Source: Aureimonas psammosilenae (GTDB lineage Bacteria > Pseudomonadota > Alphaproteobacteria > Rhizobiales > Rhizobiaceae). From it: DNA of 64,000 nucleotides. Each line of letters starts with the position of its first letter. The first letter of the stretch is position 1. The translations under genes and the position numbers were made by a program. Location of the stretch: contig NZ_WEZG01000001.1 in NCBI RefSeq assembly GCF_009176975.1, positions 186,001 to 250,000 on the forward strand, written 5' to 3'. Below, piece after piece: positions 30,701 to 37,646 of this stretch. Under the pieces are notes generated by a model. It searched no databases, was not told the DNA's origin, and was given only the letters and a program-made list of their open reading frames with translations.

Positions 30701-30738
30701 ACGATCGCGATCGCGATGAAGAAACGAAGCTGGCGCAT
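24787..30738 (-). CDS. tamB: Translocation and assembly module subunit TamB
   Basis: A 1983-aa AsmA-like/DUF490 protein, expected to span the periplasm as a long beta-groove and to work with TamA in outer-membrane protein assembly or phospholipid transport. An N-terminal hydrophobic segment (residues 3-19) could be a signal anchor. The C-terminal DUF490 core is present (FNAPSEIFVRGRGLDAQLGG, GGFELRRGRLVILNKRLDF, PQDEVLARLIF, ending IFYEKEY). Between about residues 850 and 1555 the protein consists of seven tandem ~100-residue units, each with a version of LPVALANGFVPGL and a GT(L/I)SG stretch; this explains its large size compared with the 1250-1500 residues common in the family. The start is two bases past the tamA stop, so they form one operon. 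Confidence 0.95.
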   Translation of the reverse strand: MRQLRFFIAIAIVTLAFAGFGREARAQEFIARQIENLVSTDSLKVQIDGLSGALTGNLRINSVTVSDPKGPFLTARDLAMDWSPLQIARRNIAVQSLTAGQISFDRLPELPPSPATESSGGGLPNFTADIQRLAITEFVLGEAVAGTPARLSLDAKLVFQGDPARLETNLNLNRLDQPGRVAANVLFAPAENRLDVNVDAGEPAGGLVASLLKIPGAPPVQLTVTGSGPLDNFAANGALNVGNEEAARLQARVEGRPEGRHLAATLNVAAERFAPEAVQPYVKGGANLDANVLFRPDGVLGLEAVRLSSDVLRLDASGTLDRAGPQTALDLALASPDGGPIPLRFGEGTGQTVVDVSRLQAKLAGALAAANIDLSANLPQAGYGPYAARDLALSATARGFDLQALSGPLSLTANAGAVVMPDGIGQRFTEGRVTIDADGSLGNNSLTLANGRITTGAANAAIQGTAALNFSTFDLTLSSDFQTLALSAALVPLAGERTQLSGRATRDAAGTLGVQDLALRGTGLTVNGSARLSGDEVQADVRGNLDVQPQEGSAISGKADFALLANGPTAQPNVDLSLNSQGLRVNGRELANLKAEARGSFTGQTPRGSLNLTGTLDGQPLSGTANLATLPSGDREISDLAIRQGPNNVTGDLKIGEVGAPVGRLDVDVEDIGPLAALALQQASGDLSGRIDLSVNDRDFPLASVNLTSNSLTAAGNTLTDVALDLDVEDYLGKPLPSGTIRAQGITAGGVSVEGLTVDLSRAGDGTRLDARATANGVPVELAGVATLGATETAISLEKLTAAIPNAAVSLAQASQITLANGTTTIQPITLNAADGSLRLQGTAGETLNLSAELDRLPAALANAFVSGIDASGTLSGTARVEGPASQPNASFDLSGTGITAREVAAAGVPPIELRANGTYADALLTLREARATIGSAFLQASGTAGETLNVDARLSEVPVALANGFVSGLKASGTISGSAALRGTGAAPTATFDVSGSGISAAEVRAAGIPPAQLRVEGAFADGTADLRTAVVNIGEAVIQASGRVGRALDLNVRLGEVPVGLANAFVPGLNARGTISGDARATGAIDNPNATFALTGQGITAERIAASGIAPLTLDIAGNVANKTATIERGRVNVGEGFLDVVGTIGQALDVKVDMQRLPVGLANGFIADLDAGGTLTGSAAATGSLSDPAATFRLSGDAITTRQIKAASLRPVELDLSGRYAGGTATLDSARATIGEGSVSLSGTVGRALDLDVALDDLPVAIANGFVPNLGASGTLSGSAEATGSVSDPQATFEIEGRQITTTEARKASVPPLSLDLSGRYAGGTAEIGTARIAVGDGTITATGTVGQRLDIDVTLARLPVALANGFVPGLGARGTLNGKASATGSTSNPAATFDIRADDVSTTQTRAARAPAIDAVANGRYENGAVALQTARVTVGSGTVDITGRAGQDLDLQVAIRNLPASLASAAASGIDPTGSLNGTARATGPASNPNAEFDLNLSGFTIAQTRQAGVGPLGITANGRYGDRNLQFDTRLTGGGGLNFTAGGRVGLAGTPQFDIRANGTAPLALANRILAEGGRAVQGTARIDVAVSGTAAAPNVNGTISTTDATFTDTGANVAVRNIATTITLSGQTATISSFRANLAAGGTITAGGTLGLTNGFPADIQVRLADGRYSDGEIVAIRLNAALSLTGQLTATPLLAGSIDVRRMDILVPARFPTSLSRIDVKRRNAPPRVAKQQNELFPPSKGGGGGGGINLDIAFNAPSEIFVRGRGLDAQLGGSLRIQGSASAPAITGGFELRRGRLVILNKRLDFQSGTLSFTGDLIPLLDFVATSDTGDVTVQVAVTGPANDPSFNFSSSPALPQDEVLARLIFNQGTTNLSPLQIAQLAEAAAQLAGVGGSTGLLENLRSQLGVDDLDVRTTADGQTAVGVGKYLNDRTYLGVDSTGRASINIDIGKGLKASGAVTAEGGGEVGIFYEKEY
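26070..28185 (-). repeat. Seven tandem ~300-bp coding repeats inside tamB
   Basis: The segment encoding ALANGFVPG-type motifs recurs near 28150, 27850, 27545, 27240, 26940, 26640 and (diverged) 26340, a constant spacing of about 300 bases. Each unit encodes about 100 residues: LPxxLANxFVxGLxAxGTLSG, a TGxxxxPxATF strand, (I/V)T..(E/Q)...A, a LxGRYAxGTA-like strand and GTxGxxLDxxV. The six upstream units are regular; the seventh has lost ALANGF. The reading frame stays open throughout. Confidence 0.85.
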
Positions 30739-30740
30739 GG

Positions 30741-32738
30741 TCAGAAGGCCTGTCCGATGCCGGCATAGATCTGGAAGCTCTGGTCCCGGTCGCTCGGCTG
30801 CGCGGGGAAGCCGACATCGACGCGGATGGGACCGAAGCTCGTGAGGTAGCGCGCGCCGATGCCGTAGCCGATCTTGAAGTTCGAGAAATCGGGCGCGAGA
30901 TCGGTGCCGACCGCGCCGCCGTCCACGAAAGGCACGATCTGGATGTTTTCCGTCACGCCGAAGCGCAGTTCCAGATTGGTCTCGAACAGCGACAAGCCAC
31001 CGGTCGGCGTGTCGTTGAAGCTCTCGTCCCCTGTCGGTCCGAGAATGTCCGGAAAGAAGGGGCTGATCGTCTGGTACTGGTAGCCGCGCACCGAACCGCC
31101 GCCGCCGGCATAGAAGCGCCGGTCGTTGGGCACGTCCTCGAGGTCCGCGCCGACCACCGCGCCATAGGAAACGCGGCCCGCCACCACGAAGCGGTTGGAA
31201 TCCGTCAGGGAAAGATAGGTCGAGGCGTCGGCGCGCGCCTTCAGGAAAGGCGCGCCGCCTTCGATCTCGTAGGACGGCTCGCCGTAGAGCTTGCCGACGA
31301 AGCCGCTCGTCGGGTTCAGTTTGTTGTCGCGGCTGTCGTAGGTATAGGTGATCGGCAGCGAGGCGATGAAATATTCCGCGTCGCCGAGATAGTCGGTGAT
31401 GGTCTCGTATTCGAGGCGCAGACGCGCTTCTACCGTTTGCTGGTCGTCGATGGCGTATTGCGCGCCGCTTGTCACCGCGATCGAGTTGCGGTCGTAGGCG
31501 AGCGGATGCTCGCTGATCGCCTCGATGGAGCCGATGTAAACGGAATCTGGGCCGAGAACGCCCGGCTTCTTGAAGACGAGCGAGGCCTTGTAGTCGAGGT
31601 CGTCGGTGTTGCGCACCGTGTCGTCGGAGGCCAGACTCGCGCCGATGCGCGATACGGAAGCGTCGAGCCGCAGGCTTTCGGCCCGGCCGAACAGGTTGCG
31701 GTTGCCGATATAACCCGAAACGCCCGCGCCGTCCGTGTTGGAATAGGTGCCGCCGATGCCGAAATAATTGAACTTGCGCTCGGCCACCTCGACCTGCACC
31801 GGCAAGGTGCCGTCCTCGGCCTGCGCCTTGCCTTCCTTGACGCTGACCGAGGAGAAGACGTCGAGCTTCACCAACCGGTCGCGCGCCTTCTTCAGATCGG
31901 CGGGCGAGAAGACACCGCCCTTCTCGATGCCGGTCATATAGGCGACGAAACCCGGATCGACGGCCTTGGTGCCGTCCACGAAGATGTCGCCGAAAGGCAC
32001 CTTTTCGCCGGGCGAGATGCCGAGACGGTAATCCAGCGTCTTGGTGTTGGAATCGGCGACGACATCGCGCTGCGTGACCGCGACGAAGGGCCGGCCCTCG
32101 TTGCGCAGCGATTCCAGAAGCTTGGCCTCCGAGTCCAAGATGCGCGTCGAGGCGGCCGAGGAACCGGAGGCGAGATCGTAGGTCTGAGGGTCGACCGGCG
32201 CGCCGTTGGCGCGGATATCGACGCGGCCGACCGTGAACGCCTGGCCGGGCTCCACCACGATCTGCACCGGCACGGGGCCGCTCGCGGTGTTGAAGGTCGC
32301 GTCCGGCGCGAGCGTCGCGATGTCCCGGCCCTCGATCAGAATGGTGACGAGCCCGTCATAGCGCGCGTTCTCGTAAAGGGCGGCGACGAGCCGCTTGCGG
32401 TCGGTGCGCGCCTTGGCGAGGAGGCCGAGCGAGCCGGAAACCGGGTCGTCCTTGTCCGCGACGAGGGTGGACGCGGCGTTCAGCGCCTTTTCCAAGTCCG
32501 CATCCGCCGGCTGCACGGCCAGCGTCACGGTGTAATTCACCGGATCGACGATGTCGGCCGTCGGATCGTTCTCGCTTTCGAAAAGCTTCAGGCCGAAGAT
32601 GCTGATGGCATCGGCCGGCACGGTCGCACCGAGCGTCAGCCCAGCCGCGACGGCAAGCGCGGCGAAGCTTGGCGCGGCGAAGCCTCGCGCGGCGCGGGGA
32701 CCACGCGGTGCGCCGCTTTGGTCCCGGCCTCGAATCAT
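30741..32738 (-). CDS. tamA: Outer-membrane assembly factor TamA (BamA/Omp85 family)
   Basis: A 665-aa Omp85 protein. ATG 32738 gives a basic N-terminus and a hydrophobic signal segment ending near GATVPADA; an earlier in-frame start would add 25 poorly conserved residues. Residues ~50-290 contain POTRA-type repeats (VEPGQAFTVGRVDI, GISPGEKVPFGDIFVDG), and ~300-665 the surface-antigen beta-barrel with AGGGGSVRGYQYQT (the conserved VRGY/F loop-6 motif) and the C-terminal terminal-Phe signature IYAGIGQAF. It partners TamB, encoded immediately downstream. Confidence 0.94.
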   Translation of the reverse strand: MIRGRDQSGAPRGPRAARGFAAPSFAALAVAAGLTLGATVPADAISIFGLKLFESENDPTADIVDPVNYTVTLAVQPADADLEKALNAASTLVADKDDPVSGSLGLLAKARTDRKRLVAALYENARYDGLVTILIEGRDIATLAPDATFNTASGPVPVQIVVEPGQAFTVGRVDIRANGAPVDPQTYDLASGSSAASTRILDSEAKLLESLRNEGRPFVAVTQRDVVADSNTKTLDYRLGISPGEKVPFGDIFVDGTKAVDPGFVAYMTGIEKGGVFSPADLKKARDRLVKLDVFSSVSVKEGKAQAEDGTLPVQVEVAERKFNYFGIGGTYSNTDGAGVSGYIGNRNLFGRAESLRLDASVSRIGASLASDDTVRNTDDLDYKASLVFKKPGVLGPDSVYIGSIEAISEHPLAYDRNSIAVTSGAQYAIDDQQTVEARLRLEYETITDYLGDAEYFIASLPITYTYDSRDNKLNPTSGFVGKLYGEPSYEIEGGAPFLKARADASTYLSLTDSNRFVVAGRVSYGAVVGADLEDVPNDRRFYAGGGGSVRGYQYQTISPFFPDILGPTGDESFNDTPTGGLSLFETNLELRFGVTENIQIVPFVDGGAVGTDLAPDFSNFKIGYGIGARYLTSFGPIRVDVGFPAQPSDRDQSFQIYAGIGQAF

Positions 32739-33020
32739 CGTCGCCTTCAAACGCCTACTCTGGACATGCTGCCGCCCGATCAGTCTTTCCCTGTCGCGCG
32801 ATCCCGAGGGCATGGCGGCATCGCCCCACCGGTCGCCGTCGCGCGTCGTCGGTTAGGATGCCCAAAAATCCTCTCAGGACAACATACGCTCCTTGTCCGA
32901 GGCCGACATTCTCGTGAGCCGCAGACGATTCCGCCATCCCATGTGCCCATGCCGTCACAGATTGCGGCAGGCCCAAGGCCGTCGACCGGCACGAATGCCG
33001 CAGAGAGCCTTCGCACAAAG
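32739..33020. other. Intergenic region upstream of tamA
   Basis: About 280 bases without a supportable gene. It lies upstream of tamA and downstream of the terminator of the BA14K-type gene, so it should carry the tamAB promoter. No operator or clear promoter hexamers were identified by eye. Confidence 0.5.
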
Positions 33021-33050
33021 GAAAGGGCCGGCTCCGAGGCCGGCCCTTTC
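33021..33050 (-). terminator. Terminator of BA14K-type gene
   Basis: A perfect 12-bp inverted repeat (33021-33032 with 33039-33050; loop TCCGAG) ending in CCTTTCC then TTTGTG on the minus strand. It is 25 bases beyond the stop of the gene at 33076-33627 and isolates it from tamA. Confidence 0.85.
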
Positions 33051-33075
33051 GATACTGCGCTCCGACCTCATCAGG

Positions 33076-33627
33076 TCAAAGGCGGCATTCCCTCAGAACG
33101 CCCGGACGGGCGAAGTAGGTGTTCGTGCGATAATCGTAGGTCCGGTAGCGGGCCGCGCAACGATCGGCGCGGCTGTAGTGCCGGACGGGGCGGACCTCGC
33201 GATAAACCGGAGCCGGCCGGTAATACACGCGACGCTCCACATAGGCCGGACGCTCGATATAAGCTGGGCCTTCCAGAACGACGCCCGGACGGCCGTAATA
33301 ACCGCCGCCATCGTAGCCGTTGCCGTAATAGCCGCGCCCGTAATAACGGCCATCGTCATAAGGGCGGCTGGTCAAAGCCGTGCCGAGCAGCGCGCCGACG
33401 CCGAGGCCGATGGCACCCGCCGCCAGAGCGTCGCCGCCATGGTTGCGCCAGCCGCGACGGTAGCGCCAGCGATCGTCGCCACCCCAACCGCCACCACCGC
33501 GGTAATAGCCGCCATGCCCATAGCCACGGCCCCAATAGGGATCGGCGGACGCGCTGGGGGCGCTGAGGCCCACCATGCCGGCGGCCAGCGTCGCGGCGGC
33601 GCCGAGGCTCAGGAGAAACTTCCTCAT
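33076..33627 (-). CDS. BA14K-family exported Gly/Tyr/Arg-rich protein
   Basis: A 183-aa protein with a Sec signal peptide (MRKFLLSLGAAATLAAGM... cut near ASA-D). The mature part is rich in Gly, Tyr and Arg (GRGYGHGGYYRGGGGWGG; GRYYGRGYYGNGYDGGGYYG), with a central glycine-zipper-like helix (ALAAGAIGLGVGALLGTAL) and a C-terminal CAARYRTYDYRTNTYFARPG...REC, the Cys-Cys-bracketed BA14K motif first described as an immunoreactive lectin-like Brucella protein. Likely associated with the cell envelope. A GGAAGG site precedes ATG 33627. Function otherwise unknown. Confidence 0.82.
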   Translation of the reverse strand: MRKFLLSLGAAATLAAGMVGLSAPSASADPYWGRGYGHGGYYRGGGGWGGDDRWRYRRGWRNHGGDALAAGAIGLGVGALLGTALTSRPYDDGRYYGRGYYGNGYDGGGYYGRPGVVLEGPAYIERPAYVERRVYYRPAPVYREVRPVRHYSRADRCAARYRTYDYRTNTYFARPGVLRECRL

Positions 33628-33837
33628 CTTGCACCTTCCGAAGATTCGAAACGAAATCCAAGCCTTGAACGCGAACAGATGGCGAGGAAGGAGCTTGGGT
33701 GTTCGCGGTGAAACTCGGCTTGCCCCATTTCGTTCCAGCAACGGCAAGGTTTGGCCGGTCGGAAATGTCGCAGCCGAAGGAGTGGAAAAACGCTAGGCGC
33801 GGTGGCCTGAACGGAACATGAACGCTATGTTCTCCAC

Positions 33838-35085
33838 ATGGCCGTTCTCACCGTTCGACAGAAGCTCGCGATCCTGTCCGACGCCGCGAAATACGATGCG
33901 TCCTGCGCGTCGAGCGGCTCGGAGAAACGCAATTCCCTGAAGTCCAAGGGCATCGGTTCGACGGAAGGGTCGGGCATCTGCCACGCCTATGCGCCGGACG
34001 GGCGATGCATTTCGCTCCTCAAGATCCTGATGACGAACTTCTGCATCTACGATTGCATCTACTGCGTGAACCGCTCGTCCTCCAACGTGGCGCGCGCCCG
34101 GTTCAGCGTCGACGAGGTCGTGCGTCTCACCATGGACTTCTACAAGCGCAACTATATCGAGGGCCTGTTCCTGTCGTCCGGCATCATTCGTTCTTCCGAC
34201 CACACGATGGAGGAAATGGTCGCCATCGCGCGCAAGCTGCGGATGGAGGAGAATTTCGGCGGCTATATCCACCTGAAGACCATTCCCGACGCCTCGCCGC
34301 TTCTGATCGAGCAGGCGGGGCTCTTCGCCGACCGTCTGTCGATCAATATCGAACTGCCGACCGATCTGTCGCTCGGCGCGCTGGCGCCCGAGAAGGATGC
34401 GCGCGACATCCGCCGCTCCATGGGGCACCTGCGCTCCAAAATCGAGGAGCATCGCGGCGAAGCCAAGGACCGCGCGAAACCGAAGCGCTTTTCGCCCGCC
34501 GGCCAGTCGACGCAGATGATCATCGGCGCCGACGGCTCGGACGACGACGCGATCCTCGGGCGCTCGGAAAATCTCTACGGCAATTACCAGCTTCGCCGGG
34601 TTTATTATTCCGCCTTCTCGCCGATCCCGGATTCGTCGAGCCGGCTGCCCGTGTCGCGTCCGCCGCTGATGCGCGAGCACCGCCTGTATCAGGCCGACTG
34701 GCTGATGCGCTTCTACGGTTTTGAGCGCAACGAGATCGTGTCGGGCGGGGAAGGGGGGATGCTGGACCTTTCCATCGATCCCAAGCTCGCCTGGGCGCTG
34801 AAGAACCGGCATCTGTTCCCGGTCGACGTCAACCGCGCCGACCGCGAGATGCTCTTGCGCGTGCCGGGCTTCGGGACGCGGGCGGTGAAGCGCATCCTGT
34901 CGACGCGCTTCCACAAGCGCCTGACGCTGGATGACGTCGCCAAGCTCTGCCAGTCGGTGGAAAAGGTGCGACCCTTCGTGACGGCGCACGGCTGGTCGCC
35001 GGGGCGCTTCGCCGACCGCGAGAACCTGCGCGCCGAGTTCGCCCCCCGCATCCGCCCGGCGGCGGAGCAGTTGAGCCTGTTCTGA
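33838..35085 (+). CDS. Putative DNA modification/repair radical SAM protein
   Basis: A 415-aa protein with the radical SAM cluster CX3CX2C at Cys69, Cys73 and Cys76 (NFCIYDCIYC), preceded by GICHAYAPDGRCISLLKIL and followed by the SGI and NIELPTD barrel strands. The C-terminus has a helix-hairpin-helix-like DNA-binding segment (DVNRADREMLLRVPGFGTRAVKRI). This matches the family annotated as putative DNA modification/repair radical SAM protein, which is almost always encoded beside a DUF4130-UdgX protein; here that partner is about 830 bases downstream. The reaction is unknown. A toxin-antitoxin pair begins 5 bases after its stop on the other strand. Confidence 0.9.
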   Translation: MAVLTVRQKLAILSDAAKYDASCASSGSEKRNSLKSKGIGSTEGSGICHAYAPDGRCISLLKILMTNFCIYDCIYCVNRSSSNVARARFSVDEVVRLTMDFYKRNYIEGLFLSSGIIRSSDHTMEEMVAIARKLRMEENFGGYIHLKTIPDASPLLIEQAGLFADRLSINIELPTDLSLGALAPEKDARDIRRSMGHLRSKIEEHRGEAKDRAKPKRFSPAGQSTQMIIGADGSDDDAILGRSENLYGNYQLRRVYYSAFSPIPDSSSRLPVSRPPLMREHRLYQADWLMRFYGFERNEIVSGGEGGMLDLSIDPKLAWALKNRHLFPVDVNRADREMLLRVPGFGTRAVKRILSTRFHKRLTLDDVAKLCQSVEKVRPFVTAHGWSPGRFADRENLRAEFAPRIRPAAEQLSLF

Positions 35086-35089
35086 CAGG

Positions 35090-35512
35090 TCAGGGAGCCC
35101 AGGGGTCCACGAGGCGTAAGCCTCTAATTCCGCGAAAGTCGGAAACATTGCGGGTGACGAGCGTCAGGTCGTGGACGAGGGCGGTGGCGGCGATGAGGGC
35201 GTCGTTAACCGGTCTTGGGTTGGGAACGCCAAGCGCTGCACATCTCAACGCGATCGTTTCCGTGACAGGGAGAGTAAGTCCGCTGCCAAGCGCGCTGCGA
35301 TAAAGGATGAACCATTGTCTCAGAACAAGGCCCTGAAGTGGATCTCGGAACTCCGCTTGACGTATACCTTGCTCGATCTCCATCAGAGTGATGATCGACA
35401 CAAAACAACGTTCTTTGGGCAGGTTGCCTAAGATAGCCAGAACTTTACTCGAGACACGGTCTGGCCGACGGAAAGTTGAAACGACATTCGTGTCGAAAAT
35501 GAAATTGGTCAT
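35090..35512 (-). CDS. vapC: VapC-type PIN-domain toxin
   Basis: A 140-aa PIN-domain ribonuclease. The expected acidic metal-binding residues are visible: Asp7 (NFIFDTNVVS), Glu45 (LMEIEQGI), Asp104 (PVNDALIAATAL) and Asp125 (TRNVSDFRG). VapC toxins cleave tRNA or rRNA sites. The start overlaps the antitoxin stop by four bases (ATGA), the usual antitoxin-first arrangement. The target cannot be predicted from sequence. Confidence 0.9.
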   Translation of the reverse strand: MTNFIFDTNVVSTFRRPDRVSSKVLAILGNLPKERCFVSIITLMEIEQGIRQAEFRDPLQGLVLRQWFILYRSALGSGLTLPVTETIALRCAALGVPNPRPVNDALIAATALVHDLTLVTRNVSDFRGIRGLRLVDPWAP

Positions 35513-35781
35513 TCGAGATCGATGGGTGTCGCTCGCGCTGGACCACGATAACGCGGCGGGTCGAAATCGAAATCGGCTTCGGGGCGCATATCGGCAATGG
35601 CGTCCAAGATCGAACGTGGACGATCCTTGAGTCTTAGATATTCGTCATGCGTCATGAGAACGAAGGCGGGCGTTCCGTCCTCGGTAAGGACAACGGGGCC
35701 ATTAGCGGCAGCTTTTGCCGCCGGCGCGATCTGATCGTTGGCCGACGGCATAGGAAATGTGGTTCTGGCGGCGTTGGACAT
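35509..35781 (-). CDS. Phd/YefM-type antitoxin
   Basis: A 90-aa protein preceded by a good GGGAGG ribosome site. The core AKAAANGPVVLTEDGTPAFVLMTHDEYLRL is the Phd/YefM DNA-binding fold, and the C-terminal ~35 residues (DFDFDPPRYRGPARATPIDLE) form the variable toxin-neutralising tail. It pairs with the VapC toxin encoded 4 bases overlapping. Such antitoxins usually autorepress; the 134-base gap upstream (35782-35915) would hold the operator and also the udgX promoter. Confidence 0.88.
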   Translation of the reverse strand: MSNAARTTFPMPSANDQIAPAAKAAANGPVVLTEDGTPAFVLMTHDEYLRLKDRPRSILDAIADMRPEADFDFDPPRYRGPARATPIDLE

Positions 35782-35915
35782 GGTCGAACCTCCCGATCGC
35801 AATCGTTGCACATATCTTAATCGCAGCGCGCGTGAAGGTCCACGAAGATGGGTGAACGCTTCCGTGCCGTCAGCGTTTCCCGAGCGGTTCTTTCCGTCAT
35901 CATCGTGAGATATCC

Positions 35916-37391
35916 ATGTTCTTCGCCCGCCTGTCCCACCCCGCCGATTTCGACGGATGGCGGGAGGCTGCACGGCGGGCGGTAGCGCTGGGCGTCGCGC
36001 CGGATGAGATGAGTTTCGTCGTGGGCGAGGAAGCACCCGGTCTTTTTGCCGAGCCCTTGCCCGAAGAGATGCCGGACGACGCGCCGCCGATCGCCGTGGC
36101 CAAGGCTTTCCCCGATCTTGCCCGCAACATGCTTTGCCATTCCGATCCCGAGCGGTTCCTCCTCGCATATCGCCTGCTCTGGCGGCTCCAAGCCGAGAAG
36201 GGGCTGCTCGAAGTCGCTTCCGACGACGACGTGATCCGCGCCCGCGAGATGGAGAAGGCGGTTTATCGCGACGCGCATAAGATGAAAGCGTTCCTGCGCT
36301 TTCGCGAGATCGAGACGGGCGAGGGGCGGCACTACATCGCTTGGTTCGAGCCGACGCATCACGTGGTGGAACTGACCGCCCCCTTCTTCATGCGGCGCTT
36401 CGCCGGCATGGTCTGGTCGATCCTCACACCCTTGCGCTCGGTCCATTGGGACGGCGCGGACCTTTCCTTCGGTCCCGGCGCATCACGCGAGGACCGGCCG
36501 AAGGAGGACGCGGCCGAGGATCTCTGGCTCACCTACTACGCCTCGATCTTCAACCCGGCGCGGCTGAAGGTGAAAGCCATGCAGGCCGAGATGCCGAAGA
36601 AATACTGGAAGAACCTGCCCGAGGCGACGCTGATCGAGCCTCTCATACGCGGCGCGGAGGAGGCGTCGCGTCGCATGCTGGAAACCGCGCCGACCCTGCC
36701 GAGTTTGCGTCACGAACGGGTGATGGAGATGGGTGAGATGGCGCGGGCGGCGAAGGTGGCGGCGGTGCCGCATGGGGGCAACCAGCCGCAAACGCTGGAC
36801 GAGGCACGCGCCGAGGCCAAGCACTGCAAGGCCTGCCCGCTTTGGGAGCCTGCGACGCAGACCGTCTTCGGCAAGGGGCCGGAGGATGCGCCCGTGATCT
36901 TCGTCGGCGAGCAGCCGGGTGATCAGGAGGATCTTGCGGGCGAGCCCTTCATCGGCCCGGCCGGCAAGGTCTTCGATGCGGCGCTCGCCGAGGCTGGGAT
37001 CGACCGGACCCAAGCCTATGTCACCAATGCCGTGAAGCACTTCAAGTTCACCCCGCGTGGCAAGCGGCGCATTCACCAGAAGCCCACCATGGGAGAGGTG
37101 AAGGCCTGCCGCTTCTGGCTGGAGATCGAGCGCGACATCGTGAAGCCGAAGCTCGTCGTGGCGCTCGGCGCGACGGCGGCCGCCACGGTTCTCGGCAAGA
37201 CCGTGACGATCCGCGACACCCGCTCCAGGCTGATCGACATCGGCGGCGACACGCAGCTCCTCGTCACCGTCCATCCCGCCTACATCCTGCGCCTGCCAGA
37301 CCCGGACGCGCAGAAACGCGAAACGGAAGCCTTCCACGCCGATATGGGGCTCGTGCGTCGGACGGTGCCGGAGATCGCGTTGGCGGCGTGA
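35916..37391 (+). CDS. udgX: DUF4130-UdgX fusion: uracil-DNA-binding protein of the UDG superfamily
   Basis: A 491-aa two-domain protein. Residues 1-~270 are the DUF4130/TIGR03915 'SAM-associated' domain (FFARLSHPADFDGWREAAR ... HKMKAFLRFREIE ... YASIFNPARLK). Residues ~290-490 are a UDG family 4-like UdgX domain: iron-sulfur cysteines in HCKACPLW and ACRFW, the active-site motif GEQPGDQED (331-339), GPAGKVFD, and the R-loop KRRIH with His387. In mycobacterial UdgX the corresponding histidine forms a covalent bond with uracil-containing DNA, so this protein is predicted to trap uracil sites. Its neighbour is the matching radical SAM gene. Complete and in frame. Confidence 0.94.
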   Translation: MFFARLSHPADFDGWREAARRAVALGVAPDEMSFVVGEEAPGLFAEPLPEEMPDDAPPIAVAKAFPDLARNMLCHSDPERFLLAYRLLWRLQAEKGLLEVASDDDVIRAREMEKAVYRDAHKMKAFLRFREIETGEGRHYIAWFEPTHHVVELTAPFFMRRFAGMVWSILTPLRSVHWDGADLSFGPGASREDRPKEDAAEDLWLTYYASIFNPARLKVKAMQAEMPKKYWKNLPEATLIEPLIRGAEEASRRMLETAPTLPSLRHERVMEMGEMARAAKVAAVPHGGNQPQTLDEARAEAKHCKACPLWEPATQTVFGKGPEDAPVIFVGEQPGDQEDLAGEPFIGPAGKVFDAALAEAGIDRTQAYVTNAVKHFKFTPRGKRRIHQKPTMGEVKACRFWLEIERDIVKPKLVVALGATAAATVLGKTVTIRDTRSRLIDIGGDTQLLVTVHPAYILRLPDPDAQKRETEAFHADMGLVRRTVPEIALAA

Positions 37392-37426
37392 GGTTCCCAT
37401 CTGCGCAACCCTCAGCCTCTGCCTTA

Positions 37427-37510
37427 CCCTCATCCTGAGCTTGTCGAAGGGGAGGGTAACGCACCACCGTCGTGCCGAGCGCCCGCCCTTCGACAGGCTC
37501 AGGGTGAGGG
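37427..37510. repeat. Interrupted palindrome of a common alphaproteobacterial intergenic repeat
   Basis: Two 25-base arms (37427-37451 and 37486-37510) are inverted copies differing at two positions, with core CTTCGACAAGCTCAGGATGA in one and GACAGGCTCAGGGTGA in the other, separated by 34 bases. The CTGAGCTTGTCGAAGG core is a dispersed repeat familiar from many alphaproteobacterial genomes. It lies in the 255-base gap between udgX and the ATPase gene; the paired arms could act as a terminator-like or stabilising hairpin. Confidence 0.8.
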
Positions 37511-37646
37511 CTTTGGGGTGGGGTTGGTGGCTTCTGCGTCGTTCGACGCTTCTATTTGCTGTGGACGCCCAAGCGGATCGCCGACTCCTGACGCTCGACC
37601 CATGATATCCAGTACAATTCGAACCATCGCCGGAAGAAGCACGCGA

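Noticed and set aside
31437-33566. 709-codon plus-strand frame over tamA and the intergenic region
   Set aside because: Opposes tamA and crosses the BA14K-type gene and its terminator; no recognisable domain.
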